A stretch of DNA of 64,000 nucleotides from Lucinisca nassula (lineage: Eukaryota > Mollusca > Bivalvia > Lucinida > Lucinidae): positions 164,846,652 to 164,910,651 of the forward strand of contig OY757012.1 in NCBI GenBank assembly GCA_963580285.1. The letters run 5' to 3'. Below the pieces are notes generated by a model. That model was not told the DNA's origin. It searched no databases and saw only the letters and a list, made by a program, of their open reading frames with translations. Positions within the stretch are counted from its first letter, which is position 1. Each line of letters begins with the position of its first letter. Position numbers and translations under genes: made by a program. Below are positions 1-12,200 of this stretch, piece after piece.

Positions 1-194
1 ACTTGAGCTGTAACATGACTGTTCATTACAATAACACACTCTGTGGGTCAACAAGCATTCTTTCATAACCCCAAAACAGATATTTTTGTGAAAATTAGTA
101 TTATTTCTGATTTTTACCCCAAACAAAGGTTGTTGGTGCTCGTTAGAACCGCCTCAGCATCGCTTCTAAATAGTACCCACTACCTGCAAATAAG

Positions 195-1838
195 AACAAG
201 AGGGCCCTGGATTGCGCTCACCTGATCGATAGAGTAATAAGTGGGCCCCGGGGAGGGCCATTATTGACCCCAGGGTTATAATGTGCATAATGTTGAGGGA
301 GTTCTTAAAAGGTGGAGCTTCATACCAAGTTTCAACAAAGGCTATAATTTGAATAATCTTGGCAAAGGTCCACTAGATGAAGCTACACACCAAATATCAA
401 AGACCTGGGCCTTGCTGTTTCAGAGAAGAAGATTTTCAAAGATTATCTCTATATAAGTCTATGTAAAACCAAAGGGCCCCAGGGCAGGGGCATTTTTGGC
501 CTCAGGGCTATAATTTAAGCAATCTTGATAGAGGTCCACTAGATGAAGCTCCATACCAAATATCAAAGACCTGGGCCTTGCTGTTTCAGAGAAGAAGATT
601 TTCAAAGATTATCTCTATATAAGTCTATGTAAAACCGAAGGGCCCCGGGTCAGGGGCATTTTTGGCCTCAGGGCTATAATTTAAACAATCTTGATAGAGG
701 TCTACTAGATGAAGCTCCATACCAAATATCAAAGACATGGGCCTTGCAGTTTCAGAGAAGAAGATTTTTAAAGATTTACCTATATAAGTCTATGTAATAC
801 CAAAGGGTCTTGGGGCGGGGGCATTTTTGGCCCAGGGCTATAATTTGAACAATCTTGATAGAGGTCTTCTAGATGAAATTTCACACCAAATATCAAAGAC
901 CTAGGCCTTGTGGTTTCCTAGAAGAAGATTTTTAAAGATTTTCCCTATATAAATCTATGTAAAACCAAAGGGCCACAAGGCGGGGGCATTTTTGGTCTCA
1001 GGGCTATAATTTGAACAATCTTGGTAGAGGTCCACTAGCTGAAGCTTCATACCAAATATCAAAGACCTAGGCCTTGTGGTTTCAGAGAAGAAGATTTTTA
1101 AAGCTTTTCTCTATATAAGTCTATGTAAAACCAAAGGGCCCCGGTGCGGGGGCATTTTTGGCCCCAGGGCTATAATTTGAACAATCTTGGTAGAGGTCCA
1201 CTAGATGAAGCTTCATACCAAATAGCAAAGACCTGGGCCTTGCAGTTTCAGAGAAGATTTTCCCTATATAAGCCCATGTAAAACCAAAGGGCCCCGGGGT
1301 GGGGGCATTTTGGCCCCAGCACTATAATTTGAACAATCTTGGTAGGGGTCCACTAGATGAAGCTTCATACCAAATATCAAAGACCTGGGCCTTGCAGTTT
1401 CAGAGAAGAAGATTTTTAAAGATTTTCCTTATATAAGCCCATGTAAAACCAAAGGGCCCCAGGGCGGGGGCAATCTGGCCCCAGCATAATTTGAACACTC
1501 TTGGTAGGGGTCCACTAGATGAAGCTTCATACCAAATATCAAAGATCTGGGCCTTGCGGTTTCAGAGAAGAAGATTTTTTAAGTTTTCGGTGAAAAAAAT
1601 CTATTTTTGGCTCCTGTGACCTATATGTGCAACAGACCGGAACCATTTGAACAATTTTGAAAGGGGACCACCTAAGGATCATTCCTGTGATGTTTGGTCA
1701 AAATCTGATCAGTGGTTTAGGAGGAGATGTCGTTTGAAGAAATTGTTTACACACGCACTGACGGACGCACGCACACACGACCGACGGACGGACAAAAAGT
1801 GATCCCAAAAGCTCACTTCGCCTTGTCACTAGAAGTAA
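195..1838 (+). mobile_element. TCH element with ~163 bp tandem core
   Basis: The left end AACAAGAGGGCCC with GCTCACCTGATC is at 195. About eight units of roughly 160-168 bp follow (GGGCCCC at about 477, 640, 970, 1136 and 1296, each with CTATAATTTGAACAATCTTG and CCATGTAAAACC). After a different distal segment come a GACGGACGCACG stretch (1760-1795) and a decayed terminal hairpin beginning GCTCACTTCGCCTTGTCACT (1811). It has no coding capacity. The left end is inserted in half of a P-family palindrome (120-194). Confidence 0.8.
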
Positions 1839-1896
1839 ATAATATACTGGAATGCACAACATCATATCACATTTTTTTGCAAGTTATAGACACTTT

Positions 1897-1986
1897 CCAG
1901 AAGACAGGCCTGAGCAAACAGTGTAGACCCAGATAAGATGATACAGAATGTGGCATCTCATCAGGGTCTAAGCTGTTTGCTGCCCA
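1897..1986. repeat. CAAACAGTG hairpin
   Basis: GCAAACAGTGTAGACCCAGA (about 1915) is followed by its near-inverse ending AAGCTGTTTGC. This is the hairpin core that recurs throughout the window, mostly inside TTAA-MITEs. Flanking TTAACCC ends are not clear here. Confidence 0.6.
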
Positions 1987-2011
1987 TCCAACTATGTTTA
2001 GACACTACATC

Positions 2012-2234
2012 AGGGGCCAGTTGTTCAAAACTAATGATGTCGTTAGTTAACGTATCGTTAAATCTTTGATCATTTATTATGGCAAATATGCTAATATTTT
2101 TGCTGAAAAAATGTGAGCAGCTTTTGCATTTGCAAAAGCTGCTCACATTTTTTCAGCAAAAATTTAAAAATATTAAACTTGCTAGAACAGTTAACAATAT
2201 GACCACTAACGATGCTTTGAACAACTGGCCCCAG
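2012..2234. mobile_element. Palindromic MITE with GGGGCCAGTTGTTCAAA ends
   Basis: GGGGCCAGTTGTTCAAA at the left is inverted as TTTGAACAACTGGCCCC at the right. The centre is a long near-perfect hairpin around GCAGCTTTTGC / GCAAAAGCTGC (2116-2150). A second copy lies at 26599-26831 and a half copy near 16283-16345. Confidence 0.8.
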
Positions 2235-2297
2235 GTAGTAAACTGTACTTGTTCAAATTTTAGAACAACTATGATAGGGTTGAGGTGTCTGAATACC

Positions 2298-2562
2298 ATC
2301 GCGAAAACATGTCTATATAATTTTTTATAGACACGTTTTTATATAGTAAAACTAGGGTTTATGGGGGTAAACCATTTTTCTTATTTCTGCTCTAAAATAG
2401 AGATTGTGGGTACTCATTAGAACCGCCTCGATGAGGTGGTTCTAATGAGTACCCGCAATCTATATTTTGAGCAGAAATAAAATATCACAGTTTTTCTTTT
2501 AAAATTTTTTTTCTGGTGACAAAATCTACAATGTATTTGTATATACGTGTTTTCATAATACC
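2298..2562. mobile_element. P-family palindromic MITE
   Basis: Ends CGCGAAAACATGTCTATA and ATACGTGTTTTCATAATA. The centre is GTACTCATTAGAACCGCCTC with its inverse GAGGTGGTTCTAATGAGTAC. Same layout as the other P copies listed. Confidence 0.75.
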
Positions 2563-2651
2563 TAAGGTAAATATGGCAGGTTTTGACATGTGCTTGCTCA
2601 TCTCAGATATCCCTGCCAACATACAGATAAAGGAAATGTAAAATTCCTATA

Positions 2652-3284
2652 TTAACCCTTTACCACTCAGATACGTGTTTTTACGTGTCTGCACCCCCCC
2701 CCACACCCCCTTTTAAGCCCCAGAAGCACCTAAAATCTGCATTTCTACCCCTGGATAGTTATGTTTGCTTTACGATTTGTTGGGCAAAAAAGTGACCTGT
2801 TTTTTTCGCGCGCCTCCCCACTAAAAATATTCTGGGGGGATTGAAGGGGGGCAATGCCCCCCTCACATCCCGAAAAATTTTGGGTTTATGGCCCAACCGG
2901 CCGCTAAAATTTATATCTGAGGGTGTCTGGGATCAAACATGCCTGAAAATTGATGCTGATAAAACATGCTGCAAACAGTGAAAATGGTTAGTGCCAACCA
3001 CCTTAATGGTTGCCTTGACAGCTGTGTGAAGATTAAAATGTGGTCCAAAATTCATGTGAAAACACACTTTTTGCCAAATTTGAGATGCCCCCTCTTTACC
3101 ATGACAACAATGATCAAGTCACGAAAGGTTGCATTTGAAAGGCTACTGCCCAATGAACATTCATACCGAGTTTGGTGTTAAACAGACCATCCATTATGAA
3201 ACAATGGCTAGTTGAAGTTGCTGTCAGGTGCAACACTGTGAAAATCAGCGAAATTCACAAAACCCCTGAGTGGTAAAGGGTTAA
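2652..3284. mobile_element. piggyBac-like TTAA element (633 bp)
   Basis: TTAACCCTTTACCACTCAG (2652-2670) is exactly inverted at 3266-3284. Removing TTAA from each side leaves CCC-starting terminal repeats, the mark of piggyBac-type elements with TTAA target duplication. Inside are a C-run and no transposase. Non-autonomous. Confidence 0.75.
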
Positions 3285-3286
3285 GA

Positions 3287-3463
3287 GCAACTTTGAAACT
3301 GCTCAAAAGTGGGTTAAGACTAATTCTGCAGTTATTCTTCCTTTGCTTTTTCTGCATACAGTGTCCTCTGGTCAGAGACCACCTTTGGGACTGTACAACA
3401 GTGGTCTTAAAGACCACTTTTGAACAGTCCCAAAGGTGGTCTTAATAGCAGAATTTTACTGTA
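3287..3463. repeat. K-palindrome
   Basis: GGTCTTAAAGACCACTTTTG with GACCACCTTTGGGACTG on both arms, ending TTTTACTGTA. Other copies are at 17815, 23928, 28708 and 34588. Confidence 0.65.
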
Positions 3464-3869
3464 TAAGGCAATTCAGTAGTAAGACAGAGTCCCTTTCTCA
3501 ATGGTTCTAGCATGGTATTTTTCTAATAATCCCTTGTAAGATGGATCATGTTTTTTCCCCTCTGCTACCGCTAATCCAAAAAATGTGATAAACCGATCCC
3601 TAGTATCACAAATCAAATGGATAAAATGTGTTAAATAGGCCTGTAATATTACCAACAAACATTGATTATTCAGTTTTGCAAGTTATTTTCTGGGAACAAC
3701 TGCACTTTATCTGAAGGAAAAATAACATGAGGTAGGTATTTATGGGTCTGTGATATGATGTGCAGGAGTGTGGTCGAAAAGTAAATAATACATCAGTAAG
3801 AAACTAAAGATCGTGAAGTACAGAAGTGTTGTATTATTAAAGCCTAATTTTTACTGTCAGGTTCAATTC

Positions 3870-4146
3870 ATCACGTGAACAAGTCCGTGAAATGAAGACC
3901 CCTATACCCCACTTTATATAGAGAAAACTGTGGTTTATGGGGGTATACATTATTTATTTTATTTTTGCTCCAAGACAGGCTGTGGGTACTCGTTAGAGCC
4001 ATCTCAATGAGGCGGTTCTAACGAGCACCCACAACCTATGTTTGCAGTATTTATAAAAAAAGATTACGGATTTTCATCAGGAAAATGGCCATTTTGGAGA
4101 TGTGAAAAAATGCACTATGTCACATGGGTGTGTTATCGTAATGTGT
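3870..4146. mobile_element. P-family palindromic MITE, divergent subtype
   Basis: Starts CATCACGTGAACAAGTCCGT and ends CACATGGGTGTGTTATCGTA. The centre is GTACTCGTTAGAGCC and GGCGGTTCTAACGAGCACC. The same subtype recurs at 19158 and 24410. From 4147 to 4808 I see only AT-rich sequence without a recognised repeat or gene. Confidence 0.65.
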
Positions 4147-4808
4147 ATTTATTTTCATGCTATTTCAATGACTATGTACCCCCCATAAGGTGCCCAAATA
4201 AGCACAAACAAATTTTCATTTGTTTCTGATAATGAGGTCACACAATATTTCCAGTGCTAGCACATTCTGATGACAAATTACTGGAGCAGTATTTAGTTAA
4301 ATTATTTAATCATCTTTCACAGGACTGTCGACATTCCAATCTTTTGTTGTCTTTATTTTAATCAAATGATTTTTCCAGCACATTGTTTTACTTTTAAAAC
4401 AATTATTCAAACAACAGCACAACATTTCTAAGGGAGACAAGTCAAACTGACATTAAACATACAATTTGTCTCTCATTGAAACTCTCTAAAATAAAATCCA
4501 GAGCAGTCTTATTACAAATACAGACTGTCAAACGGCAAAGAACTGGATTTAGTGTAAATTAACAGTGTTTTGCATTCTTTATGTATAATTTGTTGGATAC
4601 TCAAATTACATTTGGACTAAAGGGTCATGCAGTAAATATATATTATAAAACTAATTTTATAACCTTTGTACTTTAGTATAGACGGATCAAATGTTTTGAC
4701 ACATGACCTTGTTTACTTGTCACTGCATAAGCGCAAAACTACTTTTCCTTTCGATAACGATCTTTCGTGGTTGGCAAAAAGCCACTGGTTCCATATAAAC
4801 ACATTATA

Positions 4809-6020
4809 ACTAGACTATCAAGTGAGCATATGCTCACTAATACCCCCGGCCAAAGCCATCGGTAACTTTCTGGCAATTCAAAGCCATCAAGTTTGACAAA
4901 AACCTATTATGAACACAGAATTAATCTTGCAAAAGTAAGGAGAATACCATTACATCTAAATAACTCACCTGATAACTAATGAGATCTTGAACAGATGTTT
5001 GAAATGTCAGTATCACAAGTTGTCTGTTTAGTCTTCTATTCACCAACTTTCAAGGCTCTAGCTCCAATAGTTTTTGAGATATCTTGCTGACAAGATTTTA
5101 TTAAAAAAATTTCAAAGGGCAATAACTCTTGAAAGGAGCATAATCCGGACGAGAAAAAAAATACGTGTCGGCTAATTTTCCATGAGGAATCCATATATGA
5201 AATTTCAAAACCCTAGCATACACGGTTCTAAAGTTATGCTATGCATCACTTTTACCATACAGTACAATGGCACAAATTACCAAAATGACAAAGGGCCATA
5301 ACTCACAAAGTATTTTTCGGAATTTTGTCAAAAGTTAATCAGTTCATCTACTCATCACCACCAATCTATTCACCAACTTTCAAGGCTCTAGCTCCAATAG
5401 TTTTTGAGATATCTTGCTGACAAAATTTTATAAAAAAATATAACAAAGGGGAATAACTCTAAAGAACCTGGCCCCACAGCCCCAATTTTCTTTCCCACAA
5501 TACAACTAGTTATGCATGTTGTTTGTACCAAATTTCAAGTTTCTAGGTACAGTAGTTCCTGAGAAATCTTTGACACAAAATTTAAGGTAACTCACAAAAT
5601 ACACATCTCAGTAGCAAATATAACAAAGGGGAATAACTCTAAAGAACCTGGCCCCACAGCCCCAATTTTCTTTCCCACAATACAACTAGTTATGCATGTT
5701 GCTTGTACCAAATTTCAAGTTTCTAGGTACAGTAGATCTTGAGAAATCTTTGACACAAAATTTAAGGTAAGTCATAAAATGCACATCTCAGTAGCAAATA
5801 TAACAAAGGGGAATAACTCTAAAGAACCTGGCCCCACAGCCCCAATTTTCTTTCCCACAATACAACTAGTTATGCATGTTGTTTGTACCAAATTTCAAGT
5901 TTCTAGGTATAGTAGTTCCTGAGAAATCTTTGACACAAAAAAAAGTTTACACACACACACACACACAGAAAAGACGAAAACTATATACCCCCATGGCATA
6001 CTCCGTATGCCGGGGGTATA
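4809..6020 (+). mobile_element. TCH element, ACTAGA / GGGGGTATA subtype, exact 180 bp core
   Basis: The left end ACTAGA is followed by a hairpin (TGAGCATATGCTCA) and TACCCCCGGCC. An internal block beginning TTCACCAACTTTCAAGGCTC is duplicated at about 5039 and 5369. Then come three units of exactly 180 bp (AGAACCTGGCCCC at 5464, 5644, 5824), a CA repeat, and the right terminal hairpin GGCATACTCCGTATGCC with GGGGGTATA to 6020. Same ends as the copy inside the LINE (43211-44466). Confidence 0.8.
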
Positions 6021-6235
6021 AATAGGTTTAATTTTACGGACATATTTTAGTTGACTGTTACAGAAAATCAATCGAATTGCACTTTAAATGAGTAGATAAA
6101 TATATTCAAGACTTCATTCCTGCATCTTCCGCATTTTAGTCATTCGTTTTGCACATTTTTATTACAAATAATTATAAATAATTACATTATTACAAATAAT
6201 TGAGACCATCCCGCCTCGTTACCTGCCTAAGTTTA

Positions 6236-6562
6236 ACAGGTTATTATCATCAACACGCCCCCACCCATAGGGGCTTGAAGAAATATATGGGCTGCATGAT
6301 GCTTTCATGCAGAGCTGAATCCGGCCCGCACACTAGTACTGGTAAACTGCTTAGAGGATCTAAGCCTGTCCAGGAACCGCGGTGCGAGGCGGACCGTCCA
6401 TGTTAATAAACCCTATTGGTTTCATTGGGCGGCAGGGCTTGAGATGTTATTTCATCTCAATGTCGGGTAAAAGTCCCACAAAATTGGAAGCAACGTCTCT
6501 AAAATGACCTTTACAGTGTTGACTGGGAGGTTAAACCTCAAATCAAACAAACAAACAAATTA
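6236..6562 (+). mobile_element. S-family SINE-like element
   Basis: Contains GGGGCTTGAAGAAATATATG, GGCTTGAGATGTTATTTCAT, GGTTAAACCTCAAATCAAAC and a CAAACAAACAAA tail. The same sequence recurs at 25448 (+), 26022 (-), 27461 (-), 33838 (-) and 59838 (+). Whether the head is tRNA-derived is not clear. From 6563 to 7107 is the gene's 3' flank with nothing recognised. Confidence 0.7.
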
Positions 6563-7107
6563 TCATCAATATATCCTCATTCTAGAAACCAATAATAACT
6601 AGCTAAGACATGTCTATTTTAAAAGTTTACGGATCAATTTTGTCGTCAATTCCAAACAAAATACAAGTTTACAGAAAATGACATCGCATTTACAAATGGC
6701 GACAAATGGCCAAAGACGTTTTTTGCCCACTACCAGTAAGTCCCGGCAAATAGTATTATTGAGTGATGACATAGTGTTTGGATGTGTCTATTGGCTGTGG
6801 CCCTACAGATATTCGGATGCTACATAAACTAACACATGATTAAAACTGAATTATACCATCTTAGATGATATCAAACCTACTCTTAACTATCTGAGATGCA
6901 GGAACAACTATGCTTCAGTACCAACAATCTAACACGGCAGAAAACTCTGATGTTATCCTAGACCTCTTTTATAAGATGGGTCTGAAAATTTGGGCTCATT
7001 TTGGTGGTAATATCCCCATCTTTTTATGGTAATAGAAATGTATGTCAACCCTAGTACTTGTGCACAGTAATGACAATGACAGCTATCCCTTGTGTTGATA
7101 TCCATCA

Positions 7108-7268
7108 CTACACCAGCTCCCAATCTCCTTCCTCATTCCCTACACTTAATCCTCTCCCCGAGGCCACAGCCCCATTGTCTGAGTCTGCCTCTTTGATGAT
7201 ATATTTCACATGACGCCGTAGTAACTGGCCCTCCTTACTGATCCCCCACAACTGATTGTTTGGTGAGA
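7108..7268 (-). CDS. TECPR2: TECPR2 last exon J with C-terminal LC3-interacting motif
   Basis: Acceptor TTATTTTCAG|TC. It encodes SPNNQLWGISKEGQLLRRHV, a variable tail, and ends NEEGDWELV followed by TAG (7108-7110). The last tectonin strand (Q-L-W-G-I-S..G-Q-L-L-R-R) is followed by acidic residues and W-E-L-V, the W-x-x-hydrophobic form of an LC3-interacting region. Human TECPR2 also ends in such a motif. No convincing polyadenylation signal follows closely; an AATAAA at 6163-6158 is possible but about 950 bases from the stop. Confidence 0.93.
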
Positions 7269-7318
7269 CTGAAAATAAATAACAAACATGTGTCCATCAT
7301 AATTGTTCCAGATAAGAC

Positions 7319-7563
7319 ATCACGAAAACATGCCTATATAATTTTGACCCCCATGAACCCCACTTTTATATTGTAAAACTGGGGTTTATAGGGGTAAACA
7401 ATGTTTTACTTATTTCTGCTCTAAAATATAGATTGTGGGTACTTGTTAGAACCGCCTCAATGAGCAGAAATAAAAAAAAATGTCACAATTTTTCTTCTGA
7501 AAATTTTCGTTTTTCATGGTAAAGTTTACAATGGATTTGTATAGGTGTATTTTCGTAATGAAA
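7319..7563. mobile_element. P-family palindromic MITE
   Basis: CATCACGAAAACATGCCTAT at the left and TATAGGTGTATTTTCGTAAT at the right, with one arm of the central palindrome shortened. It lies in the last intron of TECPR2. 7564-8215 is intron without a recognised feature. Confidence 0.72.
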
Positions 7564-8214
7564 AGGGGATAAAATAGCCATCAGAAGAGATGGAAAATCC
7601 ACTGACCGAAAGCCATTATGGTGTTCAGCAGTAATTGCACTAGAAATAAAATACATCAGCTAATTCTCATGTACATTGCTGCTAAAATCAAGACATTTGC
7701 AACATCTGAATAAAGAATGTGGTCAAAGGGTGTTGGAGTTATGTTAAGAGATTTTAGTGTGAAGGGTGATAATCAAAAGTGATGTGGTTCTTGCTCATGG
7801 CATCCCTTCTAAACTTCAAATACAACTTTACTATATACCATCAATATATCTCAAAGGTTGTTTGAGTTATTGAGATTACAAGGCTATAGTCAGGAGAGAT
7901 AACTAAACATACCATGGCAATCACAGTTATGACACATCTTCAAAACCACATGTATAACTTTACTATGTAACATCAATAAAAGAGTATTGAAATAATGTGA
8001 TCACAAGCTTATTTTGTCAGGGTAGAAAACTAAAATGTGTTATTGTAATGTGTACACATGGAATAAAGTCTCACTTAAAGGATGCTACATACATTTTTGA
8101 AAGCAAGAAATTAGAACTTCTTGGTAACTGAATCTATTTCTATAGGGGGATACTGTAAAAGGACAGAACTGGCTATATTGGAGAGCAACTTGGTATGATA
8201 AGAAAGTCTGTGTG

Positions 8215-8405
8215 CTAAAATGGCAGCTTTGATATCTGCAAAACTAGCTTTTTGTCAGATGATTTTTTATGTATTTTCCTTATTTCTAGTCCAAACATAT
8301 ATTGTGGGTGCTTGTTAGAACTACCTCATTGAGAGTGTTTTTGAGCAAAAATAAAGAAAATAATGAATACCCATATAAACCCCGATTTCTCTCTATATAA
8401 AATAC
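8215..8405. mobile_element. P-family MITE, partial
   Basis: Has ATTGTGGGTGCTTGTTAGAA, a shortened hairpin, and TAAACCCCGATTTCTCTCTA of the P family. Both outer ends have decayed. Confidence 0.5.
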
Positions 8406-8608
8406 ATAATGGATAGGAGGTGTAAGTTAACTGTATTGATTCCTGATCCCTTCACTTTAATTTTCGAGGGTGTTCTTTCATGGATATTTTAACACAATGG
8501 AGCTTCCTTGGAGAAGCATATTTCCAAGGGAAGCTACTCTCAAAAACTGACTTGTGAAAAAATCTGTCTTTTTAATGGTTATTTTTTCAGACACCTTAGA
8601 GCATTTAC

Positions 8609-8758
8609 CTGAAATATAAGCAAAGATTCCAGGAAACTTCTTCCAGTAATCTCCTGTGACATTCTCTTCTGTGACACCATAGCGGCATAGCAGTTCCCCA
8701 GTGGGGCTCAGAGCCCAAACAGAGTGGTCTGATAGGGCTAACTGGGAGGCAAGGGTAC
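8609..8758 (-). CDS. TECPR2: TECPR2 exon I: tectonin repeat
   Basis: Acceptor TTCTACAG|GT and donor TTTCAG|GTAAATG. It encodes TLASQLALSDHSVWALSPTG, ELLCRYGVTEENVTGDYW, KKFPGIFAYIS. The S-V-W-A-L, G-E-L-x-x-R-Y-G-V and G-D-Y-W-K-K motifs match the next-to-last blade of TECPR2, where the G-D-Y-W-K-K element is conserved. Confidence 0.93.
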
Positions 8759-8831
8759 CTGTAGAACAGGATTAAGGTATTTCAGTATTTTCCATATCTA
8801 ATGTCATTATTAAATACATTCTATTAAGAAG

Positions 8832-9012
8832 CATGGAATACAGCACAAAACTGAAATCGTACACTGTACACGTTTTTCTGGGCCTAGTTTCATCCATCAG
8901 TGATACCAAAGGACTTGAAAATATTGGTAAACTACACTTTAATTAAGTCTTTAAACCGAGGTCCTGTCTCCATATGACCTTAGCTGTTGGTGGGACGTAA
9001 AACTAAAACTGA
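8832..9012. repeat. Dispersed repeat fragments
   Basis: 8835-8900 (AATACAGCACAAAACTGAAA) recurs at about 12570-12680. 8945-9010 (TTTAAACCGAGGTCCTGTCT to GGGACGTAAAACTAAA) recurs at 58795-58855, where it is bounded by a target-site duplication, so it is probably the 3' part of a retroposon. Confidence 0.6.
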
Positions 9013-9219
9013 CTGACACTTTAATTAAAGGCATGGAGACTTTTTATGGCGGCTGCTACACATTCCTTTAACATCAGCTGAAGTGAAGCTTTTGATTGTT
9101 TTTGGGTGTAATGGCATGTCAACCATTGTGGGTCATTTTGTGTCTTCTCCCACAGAAAGGAGAAAAGACATAGAAGTGATAATAAGGTGGATGAAAGTGA
9201 GGGACAGGGTAGAAAGAGG

Positions 9220-12200
9220 AACAAGAGGGCCAAGATGGCCATGGATCGCTCACCTGATCCACACAGTAGCACTGAAATGGTAGGTAATATAGTAAGGTGC
9301 CTTGTCAGAAGGAAAATACATGCCAAATATGAAGGCTCTATCTCAAATGGTTCAAAAGTTATGATAAAGTAGGTCAAAGGTCAAGGTCACAGTTCAAACT
9401 TTTTGTATGGATGTGAAGCCATTGTCACAAGGAATATACATGCCAAATATGAAGGCTCTATCTCCAATGGTTCCAAAGTTATGATTAAGTAGGTCACAGA
9501 TCAAGATCACAGGTCCAATTTCTTTGCATGATTGGGAAAACCTTGTCACAAGGAACATACATGCCAAATATGAAGGCTCTACCTTAAATGGTTCAAAAGT
9601 TATGACAAAAATGATCAAAGGTCAAGGTCACAGGTCAAAAATTTTGCATGGTTGGGAAGCCCTTGTCACAAGGACCCTACATGCCAAATATGAAGGCTCT
9701 TATCTTAAATGGTTCAAAAGTTACGAGAAAGAAGGTCAAGGTCACAGGTCAAAATTTTTGTATGGGTGAAAGTCGTTGCCACAAGGAACATACATGCCAA
9801 ATCTGAAGGCTCTACCTCAAATGGTTCAAAATTATGATAAAGTAGGTAACATGTCAAGGTCACAAGTCATTTTTGTATGACACATGGAAACTACATGCCA
9901 AAATATGTAGGCTCTATCTCAAACGCTTCAAAAATTATGACAAAGTAGGTCAAATGTCAAGGTCATAAGACAAAAGTTTTTGTATGGGTTGGGAAGACCT
10001 TTTCACAAGGAACATACATGCCAAACATGAAGGCACTATCTCAAATGGTTATGATAAAGTAGGTCAAATGTCAAGGTAACGGTCACAGATCATTTTATGT
10101 ATGAATAGGGAACCCTTGTCGCAAGGAACCTGCATGCCAAATATGAAAGCTGTATCTCAAATGCTTAAAAAGTTATGACAAAGTACAGTAAAACCTGTCA
10201 TAGTGGCCACCTCTATTAAGCAAGCAACCTGTCTTAAGCAAGCATGCCTTCGGTTCCCGAAAAAGGAAAATGTGTAAAAATGCACCTGTAATAAGCAAGC
10301 ACCTGTCTTAAGCAAGCACATTTTGATCATCCCTTAGATGATTGCTTAATACAGGTTGGACTGTAGGTCAAAGGTCAAGGTGATGGGTCAAAATTTTTGA
10401 ATGGTTGGAAAAACCTTGTCACAAGGAACATACATGCCAAATATGAAGGCTCTATCTGATATGGTTCAAAAGTTATGATAAAATAGGTCACAGGTTAAGG
10501 TCACAGGTAAATTTTTATATGAGTAGGAAGCCCTTGTCACAAGGAACCTATATTCCAAATATGAAGGCTCTATCTCAAACGGTTCAAAAGTTATGACAAA
10601 ATAACCTACTGATCTACTTTTTGATTTGACATGACCCATATTCGAACTTAACTGAGATATTGTCCAGATGACCATTCTGAGCAAGTTTTATGATGATTGG
10701 ACTACAACTGTGGCCTCTTAGACTGTTCAGAACATTTTTCTATGATTTGACCTGCTGACCTACTTTTTGACCCGACATGACCCATATTCAAACTTGACCC
10801 AGATATTGTCAAGATGATGATTCTGAGCAAGTTTGATGATGATCAGACCAAAAATAGGTCCTCTAACACACAAGGTTTTTCTATGATCGGACCTACTGAC
10901 CTACTTATTGACCAAACATGACCCATATTGGAAATTAACCAAGATATTGTCAAATGGTCATTCTGAGCACGTTTGATCAGGATCGGTCCAAAACAGTTGC
11001 CTCTAGAGTGTCCACAAGGTTTTTCAATGATTTGACCTACTTTTTGACCCAACATGACCCATATTCAAACTTGACTGAGATATTGGCAATATGATCATTT
11101 TGGGCAAGTTTGATGATGATCGGACCAAACCTGTGGCTTCTATTGTGTTCACAAGGTTTTTCTATGATTTAATCTACTGACCTACTTTTTGACCCATATT
11201 CGAACTTGACCTAGATATTGTCAAGATGATCATTCTGAGCATGTTTGATGATAATGAGACGAAAATTGCAGTCTCTAGAGTGTAAACAAGATTTTTCTAT
11301 GATTTGACCTACTTTTTGACCCCAGATGACCCATATTCAAACCTGACCTAGATATTGTAGAGATGATCATTCTGAGCAAGTTTGATGATGACCAAAACTG
11401 TGGCCTCTGGAGTGTTAACAATGTTTTTCAATGATTTGACCTACTGACCTATTTTTTGACCCGACATGACACATATTCGAACTTGACCAAGATATTGTCA
11501 GGATGATCATTTTGAGCAAGTTTAGGGATGACTGGACCGAAACTGTGGCCTCTAGAGTGTTAACAAGGTTTTTCTATGGTTTGACCTACTGACCTACTTT
11601 TTGACCCCACTTGACCCATATTCGAACTTTACTGAGATGTTGTCAGGATGATCATTCTGAGCAAGTTTGAGGATGATTGGACCAAAACTGGGGCCTCCAG
11701 AAAGTTTAATAAGGTTTTTATATGATCTGACCTACTGACCTACTTTTTGATCCGACACGACCCATATTTGAACTTGACCGAGATATTGTCAGGATGATCA
11801 TTCTGAGCAAGTTTTAGGATGATAAGACCAAATCTGTGGCCTCAAAGAGTGTTAACAAGGTTTTTCTATGATTTGCCCTTCTGACCTACTTTTTGATCCA
11901 ACATGACCCATATTGGAACTTGACTGAGGTATTGTCAGGATGATCATTCTGAGCAAGTTTGAAGATGATTGGACCAAAACTGTGGCCTCTAGAGTGTTAA
12001 CAAGGTTTTCTATGGTTTGACCTACTGACCTACTTTATAACCCCACATGACTCATATGTCTGAGCAAGTTTGAAGATGATTGGACCAAAACTGTGGCCTA
12101 TAGAGTGTTAACAAAGTTTTCCTTTGACTTGACCTGGTGACCTACTTTTTGACCCGACATGACCCATATTCGAACTTGACAGAGGTATTGTCAGGATGAT

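Noticed and set aside
5440..5960. CRISPR-like array because of regular spacing
   Set aside because: Units are contiguous 180 bp repeats without unique spacers, in eukaryotic DNA.
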